A DNA stretch of 64,000 nucleotides from Argopecten irradians (lineage: Eukaryota > Mollusca > Bivalvia > Pectinida > Pectinidae), in assembly GCF_041381155.1 (NCBI RefSeq), contig NC_091142.1, forward strand, positions 33,097,528 to 33,161,527, read 5' to 3'. The notes beneath the pieces are model-generated. The model was not told the DNA's origin and did not search any database. It saw only the letters and a program-made list of their open reading frames with translations. Below, one piece after another: positions 55,099 through 64,000 of the stretch. Position 1 is the first letter of the stretch. Each line of letters starts with the position of its first letter. A program made the translations under genes and the position numbers.

Positions 55099-56498
55099 GA
55101 GTAGTGTGACCTGTTTCGACCACAATCATATTCGTTTTTAGCCGATATAAATACGGCGTGTATTCGGCGGGGATACGGTAACGTATATTTACCGAAATAA
55201 GCAAAAAAGGTGTAACTGTGTTAGTAATATTTTCATCAGCAAAAAGACACTAATTAGTATTCAAAAGTCATCGTTTGATAAAGAATCCATCGATATCTAA
55301 TTGGGAAAATCTTTAGGATTAAATAATACTCATCTAACGTCTTATTGAGTTCAAATCTTTATAGTTGTTTCCAGAAAATAAAAATTCAATGTCGGACCAC
55401 ATGTTTAAATGTAAAATCATTCGCACGACACGGCATCGTCTATTTCCCGCCAAATAATCATCATGTCATTACCATCAAGATAAAGTTCGTTTCATAGACA
55501 TTAAATCTACGAAACTCCTCAGTGGAATTCATGTCCGTCAAGATGTATTATTGGTACATAAGATCAATTTAACCTGTATGAAAACGTCACGTATTTTGAC
55601 ACAACGATCACGACGCATACGCTTTCCAACACCAGTTTGGACGTCAAGCAGCGATCACAACATAGTATGACGTCATTCGATTATTGATGACGTTGACAAA
55701 TGATGACGTGACACCAAGCAAAAGAAGTTCGGTCACAGTTCATCGTGTAAGCCAATCAGAATGCGCACAAAGTTTATACCACATGTGCTATAAACAAATT
55801 GTTAATCAACAGCTGATACCCTTAGACACCGCCTATTGTGGTAGAAATGAATTTGAACTCTACACAGAAAAATCATAGTACCAACGACACTCGTTCCATA
55901 CCCCTTAAGAAACGGATAAAGGAAAGGGATCCTTCTTCGGATTCTGATTACACAGGAACAACTTGTTCATACGTGTTCCAGTCAGAATTACATGAAAGAG
56001 ATGATACAATTACTTGCACGCATGTTGAAACGGAACGCGCAAAACCTATTTTGTTATTCTATTAGGAATTGCGATAACAGAACTCGAGAAGTATGTTTGT
56101 GCAACAGCTATATATGCGAATATACTAAGGTCATTTTCAACAGACCATCCGTTGAGAGTTTGCCAAGGTCATTTTTCAACGGTCATTTTTCAACAGACCT
56201 GCCGTTGAGAATTGACCCTAGACGCTGTCAATTTTCAACGGCATGTTCAATTTTCAACGGCATTCGGGGTCCGTTTTCAGCGTTGAAAAATGACCCGAGG
56301 TCAATTTTCAACGGAGGTCCATTTTCAACGTTACACTGCCTGTGTGTTTCAACCCAGGTTCGTAGGGTTTTGTTTGATTTTTGCTGGTGAAGGAAAACGA
56401 GACAAATACTTTTAACACGTAACAATATTTATTAATAACGACATATTACATATTACATATTAAACGATGTATTACACAAGACGTAGGGCCCAACAACG

Positions 56499-56891
56499 AT
56501 GAGACTAACACATATATTTACATACCTCCATACCCCACCTACAACCCTACCATCCTATACCTATTACCCACCTCTATTTAAAACCTATAAGGTCCAGGAA
56601 CTCAATCCATCAGTACACCGCAATGAAATGGACAGAACACCCCTATATATACCCGACTATAACAATACATGCACGATCGACCAATACGAAGACGAACACA
56701 ACACAGGCGCTCGATACAATGACATATTATTCACGACAGCTACACGTGTACAAGATACACACGCACTCTTACAGCTAGCACAGGACCACGGTACGATATA
56801 TATTCACATGAAACACAAAACTATTTACAAGCCCTGCTACAAACATATTTCTGTATATATATTACAAACATGTTATGGGAATATCGACTAG
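56499..56891 (+). CDS. Unrecognised open frame, 130 codons
   Basis: It is the longest non-repeat frame in this part. The composition is rich in Thr, Tyr, His and Ile, and the ATG lies shortly after an AT-rich run. I see no domain, signal peptide or neighbour that would support it, and splice partners are not evident. It is most likely a chance frame. Confidence 0.12.
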   Translation: MRLTHIFTYLHTPPTTLPSYTYYPPLFKTYKVQELNPSVHRNEMDRTPLYIPDYNNTCTIDQYEDEHNTGARYNDILFTTATRVQDTHALLQLAQDHGTIYIHMKHKTIYKPCYKHISVYILQTCYGNID

Positions 56892-58020
56892 GAATAGAAA
56901 TCATAACCTTGAATTCGTTATAAATATGCTTTTCTGTAAAATGTATACTTATTATAATTACTTGTGTCTTATTTGGCAAAATGGTAGAAAATGCATAAAA
57001 TTTAATAACGTGCTCTTAAAATAAACAGCACACATGTTGATTTTTTTAAATGCGATCCAGAATTTATGTGGTGTATAAAACTGGATTACCCGAAAAAATA
57101 GATCTACGGTCAGAACCAGACAACTGCCCAAATGTGTTTCAAAATCGAGGCCCAATGGAAGACATAGCAAATTTGGATTTTTGAGGAATAAAGAATATTA
57201 TTTGGAAAGGTCCCAGCCATGCATATCCTACAGGTGCTCGACAAGTGAAATTTCCGACGTATTTATCGCTCGGTCGCAACAATAATAAAAAATGTCGGTC
57301 ACCTTAACCACTCTGCCACATCCATCACGGATGGTAATTTTTGTAGACACATTAACTACCCAGTATCCGCTACTAAACCCTGAAAGGTCACTGCCACCAT
57401 CTCCTCTGATGTGAACGTGTTTGTATATGTAAATTATCAATTAAAATGTGGTCAGGATCTTACCTGTATAAGATTGTCTCTCAATTAGCCAAGATATGAA
57501 CACACCTGAGCAAAGTAAAGTTTGAGTTATTCGTTATTCGAATTACGAATAACTATCCACCATTTCTTTGCTATACACCTGTGGCTTCAGTAGTTAATAT
57601 CTGATGTGTGGTGGTTGTTTACTGCTTATATAAGGCAACAGCTGCGAAAGTTATATTAATTATTGTTTTATTTATTTTCGCTTTCTGCATGAAGTAAACC
57701 TGAACTGAACATTTTTTGGACACACAGTCGGCGTGTGGATATTCCGAACACAATATCATGTGTCTTATGTAATAGTGGCGAACACCGTATATCATCATAA
57801 TGTTATTATTTATTAAAACAACAGACGGTTGGGTTGGCTCGTCTACATTAATCCACCTTCCTCCACGTGAGATGAAATGCGAAGGCCAGAGAGAGAGAGA
57901 GTTGGTGGGGGGTACCTAGCGCCGGGATAATGGTTTTGTATAGATCATGAAATAAAATAATCACAAAGTTGCCGGCACATCAGTCAGCCTCAAACTTCAA
58001 ACAGTAAGAGGTCTCCTGTT
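56892..58020. other. Intergenic DNA, nothing firm
   Basis: On the minus strand 57324-57292 resembles the 5' half of a serine-type tRNA (GTGGCAGAGTGGTTAAGGTG), but no B box or cloverleaf follows. It may be the head of a decayed SINE. A GAGAGAGAGAGA run lies at about 57888. Confidence 0.35.
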
Positions 58021-58829
58021 ATGCTAGGTTTACACTATGTTCCCGGCGATCACGGTATAGTCCAGGTGCCAAATGGTGATTTTCCACCCAACCTAAAAAA
58101 ATAGTTCGCATAAAATGTTTTTGCACAGAAATGTTCTTTAACATGTCCTCCATCAGAAACTAGATGATGCCACCGTGGCATCATTGGGGAAATTGAAATA
58201 TTCAAGATGGCGGACAAGATGGTTGACAAACTGCAACATTGATATATTTCAATCCTAATTTGATATTCTTGCTATAAAATCATCAATACTTTATGCTCTT
58301 CGATAAAATTTTGTGTACATATTCGTCATACCGTCATTGAACAGAATTCTTAATATAATAAAGTTAACTCTTGTAATTAATGTTTAATTAATAACTTAAT
58401 TAACATAATTTTCAAATCGGTTATTGTATGATAAACTTGCTTTAATTCATTAGTTATTACATGTAGATTGGTATTTTGTGTGGTTTTCATTAAGAAAATA
58501 TTTTACATTTCGCTGGTTTCTGTGTCTTTAGCGTTTTAATTCTACCTTTTTGCCCATTACATGATCATAAAAGGAGACATTTGGGGCTTTATATATTCCT
58601 TTCTTCCTAACGTCTTCCTTGACACCACCTCACTTTTGGCCGCCTTGAGTTGACCGTTTAGAAACTTAACGCTCTGGGAACTATTACTTGCACGAGACAC
58701 GTCTCTTTACTGTAAACGTACTTATTTTAGCGGTATTGAACCATCGAACTGCGTTATTTTATATCCGCGATGATAAATAATACTTTACAGATGTTCGCCT
58801 TGCGCTACAATAAGTTTTTTTCCAGAATA

Positions 58830-59600
58830 TACATGTACATTGTTTCTGCTCTTGCTTAGCATTCAACAGAAAGAGAGTGAGACGACTACTATACATGTAG
58901 CCGATGTCAGTATATATGACCGACTGGGATGTTCTCCCAGTGTATTTGGCAACATGTTTCAGTGAGAATGCATTGAAATGTTCCACCATTAAAAAAGGCA
59001 CTCTTGATCATATCACAGCCACCCGAACCAAAGGCATCCAACAAAGCAACATATGTAAGGTAGACCGTTCTTAAAATGACATTTTCTATGAAAAGGGCAT
59101 TATACGTAATCAACCAACCACCACTTTTAATGTTTACAGATTTTCGTCTACCCAAAATGGAATTACCCATTCAGCAGTCATTTTGAAAGATGTAGGAATA
59201 ACCTCATGTGATTTTTAGCAATATAACTAATCTTATTATAATTATTGGTAAGATGACATGTTCAGTCGTACCTTGTTAATTTGTTCTGCAGGTAGGGTGT
59301 TAGTATTTAGTATTGTACCTGCTGCACCTATTTCATGATCGTAAAACGCGACTAAGTGTATGATCTTATCTTTTATCTTCTTCCTAACTGACGTCTGACT
59401 TCTAACGTATCCCTTGACAACGCCTAACTTTGGGCTTTCGGTTGAGCACTCGTCCCTGTGAGAAAGGTTATGGGTTTGGTCCCTTGGCGGAGACACACCA
59501 AAGTCTGTAAAAGTGGTAGTTTCTGCTCCTGCTTAGTGCTCAGCATACCGGGAGTGGGACGACTGGTTCGTCCGTAGACAGTATAATTTGACTGAGAGGG
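58830..59600 (+). repeat. Diverged copies of a dispersed repeat inside the 4.5-kb element
   Basis: TTTCTGCTC-TGCTTAG-(C/A)TCA...GTGGGACGACTGGT...CAGTATAAT words occur at 59515-59600, and in more diverged form at 58840-58930. GTTGAGC(A/G)CTCG(C/T)CC is at 59440 and 62055. Parts of the same family recur near 61510 and 62050, and TTTACGATCATG-type words near 59335, 60830 and 62150. No gene was found. Confidence 0.5.
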
Positions 59601-60227
59601 CAAGAGTTCCAAAATTTCCACTATACAAGAAGACACAACACAAAATGTCACCAGTCTCCCAAAACACTCCCGCACTTCTTAACGCAATACAGCGGATACA
59701 TGAGAGGCCGTCTCAACATAACCCTGCCTGTTAACAGGACGTTACTTTATTTATAATAAAAAAAACACGACAAACAAACTAGTTTATTATGCAATACATC
59801 TTTATCATAAAATGAAAATACACACTTCTTGAAATTGATTTTTATAAAAAACAAGAATAACTTTTTATTTAAATATAAACATAGTGTATTGCCTAACTAT
59901 TTGATGGTATAACATGTAATAACGATGTTTTGCATGCTTCAATATGTAAGAAACAGTTCAAAATCAAGCAAAAAGTCTATCAAGATATACCATATTGATA
60001 GAGAAATTAAGCTGAATCGTTTACTGGACAAACGTGATTAGAAAATTGAAAACATCCTATTAACAGTTAAAGTCATTTGAGGACGGCCTCCACTATACGA
60101 TGTGTTGTGTGTGCTCCGAATGCCTTGGGAGGCTGCTGTTGTGTCTCCTTATATATGTATTAGTGAATTACGTTTGCCCTTTTATAGCACTTCTGAAGAA
60201 TGCCAAAAGATACCAAATTTTTCCCAC

Positions 60228-60622
60228 CATTCACCGGTTTTAGGCGTGGGAGATTTCTCTGTCGACCCCTAGGGTATGACAGATCTCGCGCTAACCTTTT
60301 GAACCTGAAGCCAATTACGTTACGTCATAACTTCATGCGGTGTGTCCGTGGCTTGCATTGTCAACGACGTCATCAATATTGACGTGCAGACAACGGAACC
60401 ATGTTCATATCGCGGTGAAAATGCTTCTTTTTAGGATATTATCTCTTCTTTTTCTTTTGTATATGGGAGAAAAAGAATCATTCCCTACCTATGAGGGTAT
60501 GACAACGAAATCACAACCCTCGGGGCAATTCCTGAATGTCCAACCCTCGGCAAGCCTCGGGTTAGACGTTCATGAATTACCCCTCGGGTTGTGATTTCGT
60601 TGTCATACCTCTAGGTAGGGAA
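60228..60622 (+). repeat. Dispersed repeat (also at 21331) ending in a ~140-bp palindrome
   Basis: Positions 60228-60480 match 21331-21590. Positions 60481-60622 are an inverted pair: CCCTACCTATGAGGGTATGA, CAACGAAATCACAACCC at the left, and GGGTTGTGATTTCGTTGTCA, TACCTCTAGGTAGGG at the right, with a short loop near 60548-60560. The copy at 21331 has only the left arm. Confidence 0.88.
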
Positions 60623-63600
60623 AGATTCTATTAATCACAGCCCACGCGGTCACATTAAAATGACAACGGGCAAACAGTCGTCCCCATTCCCTTTGTACTG
60701 ACCAGACACTGCGACATTTTAGAGTAATGTGAGGCTTGGCCAGGGGATGTATTCCCCAAATGTGCGAGAGTTCAACAGCGATGTTGGGAAGAAAAAGAAA
60801 AGATACCAAAATTTAGTCGCCTTTTACGATAATGAAGGGACAGCAGGTACAATAAGTATGCCCTACATACAGAGCAACTGGAAAAACTTTCAAGACAGAT
60901 ATTCAATTATTATTTAATATAGAATGGATACCTTTGTTTCGTAACCAGTTTGAATATAATTCATATGCACAAAGATGTTATGAGGCGATAAAACATTGAA
61001 CCATCAAAATGTCAATAAAACATATGATTCAGTACTTCGACAAAATCATTTCTTAACCCATTTTGATTTACAATATACTTGAAAACGATATCAGTTGAAA
61101 AATATACATGTAGTAACTGTAAAGGGTAATGCTTACTAATGATATATTCATTTCCAAAATAGTTACCAGATAAAAATGTTATACTTATATGTTAATTTTG
61201 ATATTTTTCGAAGGCCAAACTGAATATTTTGTTCTTAATGGTTTATGATATTTATATTTTTATTCTGGTTTTGTATAATTTATTGGTTATACATGTATTA
61301 ACTAGCTTGAATGTAACAACCTTAGAAAACAAGTTTTAGTTAATTTGATATGGGAGTCCAAAATGACAACATTTCAATATAACGAACATAAAAAAATCTT
61401 TCTGTGGGATGTTTGATTGCATTACTAAGATTTTTCTAAACTTTTAAAAAAATGTTTTATTTAATAAATGGAGTTGAACATCGTTTTGATACAGGAAGTG
61501 AAAGCACTGGTTTGTCCATTGTTAGTATAATGTGACAGGGTGGGGGTGTTTTGTTATCCCATGCAATTTAATAACATTTACCATATTGAGATGGGGGTAT
61601 TAGTTTATAACGTTCTATTAACAGCCAGGATCATGAAGATAGAAAACAGATCTGTGTCTAGGTCAATACATGATACACACAAGTTACTAGTCACTTAGCA
61701 TTGAAATTGGTATTAATTGTATGTCTAGCTGTTTGAGAAAGAAGTACGTAACTAATTTATTTCAAAATATAATACCTTATAGTGATTGCATAGGGCAAAG
61801 AATATTGATATGATGCTTGTATGCTTTCTATATGCTAACATTGGTTTATATTGTTCGTTTATTTTGGCTGCTGTAATTTCCGCCGCCGCACTGTTGTTTT
61901 TTGGCCTGTAGGTAGTGCAATATAATTGTACCATCTGCCTTCTATTGCATGATATCTTAAAATGCGACTAAATTTATGATATTTTCTTTCCTCATGTTCC
62001 TAACTGCTTCTTTTCCTCTTTATGTCTCTCTTGACATCACCTCACTTTGCGCCGTTGAGCGCTCGCCCTTGTGGGGAAGCTCTGGCTACTATTCTATAAC
62101 CCAGGATAAAATTTAAAAAAATATATATCTTAAATTTAGTCACCTTTTACGATCATGCACAGGTACACTTCTGGTGTTATACCTGCAGGACATTCGTAAA
62201 CAGTTTGTGTGATGTGGTAAATCTTTTTCCCGAATGATCGTCCTAAAATATGCTATTATGTTTAACGTTGCGCAATATAAGTAATATTGTTCATTTTTCG
62301 ACAAAATAATGACGTAAAATAACTGATTCTTAAAATTAGTTTTTATCGGATTTTATTTTCTATCAAAGAATATGCATCTATCTTGCAAATTTAAGAAAGA
62401 AAACTTATCTTTTGCAATTACGTTACATTTAACTCTAATTTATTTGACTATTACCGTTTTTGAGAACGTTCATGGCGGCCATCTTGAATATTTTCAATTC
62501 CCCAAAGATGCCAAGGTGGCATCATTCGGATTCTGATTAAGCACATCCTACTGCAACATAATCAGCAAAAACATTTTATGCGAACTATATTTTTGGGTTT
62601 TCTGGTTGGCACCTGGACTAGTAGCCCCGTTTGCCCGAAACGTGGTGCGCCGTGGAATTTTGGCTATTTTTGTCTCTGTATTCAAGTTGAGCTAGGTCTT
62701 GTGAAGTTTTGCCACGGTCTTTTACGGATTACGTAATGGACCGTGGATATACGGGAATGTGCTGTTCCGGGAGATTAAAGGTACACTACGGCTTTAGCAC
62801 GGTCTATCAAGGATACCTCTACGTTCTCACCAGGCCTGTTACGATCTGATGAGGTCTGCTACGTTTTACACGTTTTGATCAAGCTCCGATACGTTTTTCA
62901 CGGTCCGCCAAGGCTTACTAGGGATGAAAGTCTGATACCGGGATTTTTTTTGAAGCAAATGAAACAATATTTATTGCCGAAAATGTCATTTCAAACACAA
63001 TTTAATTACAAATTATATTTGGTATAAATATATAATTATTATAGCCAAGTGTTTTTACGCCATTTTTTTCTGTAATGGTTAATCACTTAATCTGTCTTTT
63101 GCAATAATAGCTTTTGTATAATTTGATGGTTTTAATGTGTTTGATAATGACTATTTCTATTTAATAATACAAATAATCCATGAAGTAGCAAATATGTACC
63201 AGGCCAGGCTATGATACTTCATCAGATATTGGCTGCAACGTAAGACCGTAATAAGACGTAACAAGCCGTATTACGTCGGACTTTCAATCGCTACAAGCCG
63301 TGATGTGCCTTGACAGAACGTATCGAAACGGTTATCATCCACCTTGGCTTGCCGTCAAAACCTTGACAAACCTTCACAAAACGTGCAGCCAATCTGCATC
63401 AACCGTGACAAAACGTGGAAAAAACGCAACAGAACGTCACAAAACTTGAAATCACCGTTAGATTTCGGGAAACGTGCTTGCTGCCCGTTCCATCACGGGC
63501 CGTCTAGAAGTTTTGTTACGGCCTCGCACGCATTGTTACGTTTTGTTACGTCAATCCCGTTTTATGACGTCCTGTGGCGTTTACCATCTGTACCGTGACT

Positions 63601-63902
63601 GCCGTGGCAAATTTTTTGATAGTTTAAAAATCTGGCACGGCATCCACGGTAATCACGACCGCTCACGTTTGTCTATCACGTCCTTCTGCGTTGTCTCAAG
63701 TTGTCTCGCGGTCACCACGTTTTTTCCACGGTGGCCCGAAACGGGGCTGCCGTGGCCGCCGGGAACATAGTGTAAACCTAGCATTACTCAATGAAATGTT
63801 TATATGTTAATAAATCCGAAATACACACACATATATATATATGATACATTCCTGTATTCTTGTCTTTTAACCTTAATTGTTTTCATCAAGTTTCGGATTT
63901 TT

Positions 63903-64000
63903 GCCGACAGAGCATAAATGATTTCCATCATTTGAACAATATTGGTCTAAAATCGTGTATGTATATGTCTTATTAACCACAAACATAATATAGAATATTT
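63903..64000 (-). mobile_element. MITE family A, partial copy cut by the window end
   Basis: CCGACAGAGCATAAATGAT...TTGAACAAT...TCGTGTAT-TATATGTCTTATTAA matches 11466-11540. The first ~15 bases of the TIR are absent on the left. Confidence 0.7.

Larger units (their letters stand above)
54320..56335. mobile_element. 2.0-kb TIR element with long imperfect arms
   Basis: Left TGTAACGTTGAAAATGGACC and right CCATTTTCAACGTTACA are inverted. The arms continue ~160-200 bp with repeated CCGTTGAAAA(C/T)TGACC words, and also GACCTCGGGTCA on the left against TGACCCGAGGTC on the right. The interior contains an ACAAC simple repeat and a long palindrome. No transposase-like frame was recognised; short frames at 55684-56065 have no known relative. 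Confidence 0.8.
58058..62620. mobile_element. 4,563-bp TIR element nested in the 1.2-kb element
   Basis: Left TAGTCCAGGTGCCAA and right TTGGCACCTGGACTA are perfect 15-bp inverted ends. Similarity continues ~150 bp inward (ATAGTTCGCATAAAATGTTT, GATGCCACC-TGGCATC, ATATTCAAGATGGC). GTA flanks both sides (58055-58057 and 62621-62623) and occurs once in the uninterrupted copy. A 3-bp duplication suggests a PIF/Harbinger-like mechanism, which is inference. The interior holds other repeats but no transposase. Confidence 0.9.
58021..63786 (+). mobile_element. 1.2-kb TIR element, second copy, interrupted by a nested insertion
   Basis: The left end (ATGCTAGGTTTACACTATGT, 58021-58057) and the rest (62621-63786, ending ATAGTGTAAACCTAGCAT) together match 23263-24469 along its whole length. 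Without the insert and its duplicated GTA the copy is 1,200 bp, against 1,207 for the intact one. Confidence 0.92.

Noticed and set aside
55684-56390. Short open frames inside the 2-kb TIR element
   Set aside because: No recognisable domain, no splice support, and partly within the inverted arms.
57292-57324. Serine-type tRNA gene on the minus strand
   Set aside because: Only the A-box half is present; no B box, no acceptor pairing.

Overview
The window is eukaryotic, AT-rich and intron-rich. It most resembles a lophotrochozoan, probably bivalve-mollusc, genome. The grounds are split animal genes of about 470 to 610 codons, a degenerate Gypsy-type LTR retrotransposon, non-LTR remnants, tRNA-derived SINE-like pieces, many short terminal-inverted-repeat (TIR) elements, and elements built on a ~150-bp tandem core with a GACGGACG-type tail. 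I cannot name the species.

Three protein-coding genes can be reconstructed with phase-consistent splice sites. (1) An UNC-93-like membrane protein on the + strand (1730-5979, 3 exons, 469 aa). (2) LRRC47 on the - strand (9939-17979, 5 exons, 534 aa). (3) An SLC6-family transporter on the - strand (26542-51587, 14 exons, about 612 aa). The SLC6 gene has a 13.8-kb intron that holds the Gypsy element in antisense orientation. Nothing suggests that the three genes act in one pathway; they are ordinary neighbours.

Layout: 1-1700, AT-rich upstream DNA with a duplicated block; 1.7-6.7 kb, UNC-93-like gene; 6.7-9.9 kb, repeats; 9.9-18 kb, LRRC47 with a 1.6-kb, 32-bp minisatellite in an intron; 18-26.5 kb, intergenic repeats, including a duplicated block split by a TTAA-flanked MITE; 26.5-51.6 kb, SLC6 gene with Gypsy at about 31.8-42.0 kb, a 42-bp minisatellite and several MITEs; 51.6-64 kb, gene-poor DNA with a LINE remnant, a 2-kb TIR element and a clear nested insertion of a 4.56-kb element inside a 1.2-kb one.

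The most unusual signal is the SLC6 gene. Its exons are open and in phase, but the predicted protein departs from the family at the Na+/Cl- coordinating positions of TM1, TM7 and probably TM8. The 3' end of its TM1 exon, with the splice donor, is present as four tandem copies of about 57 bp. No complete new multi-gene system was found.
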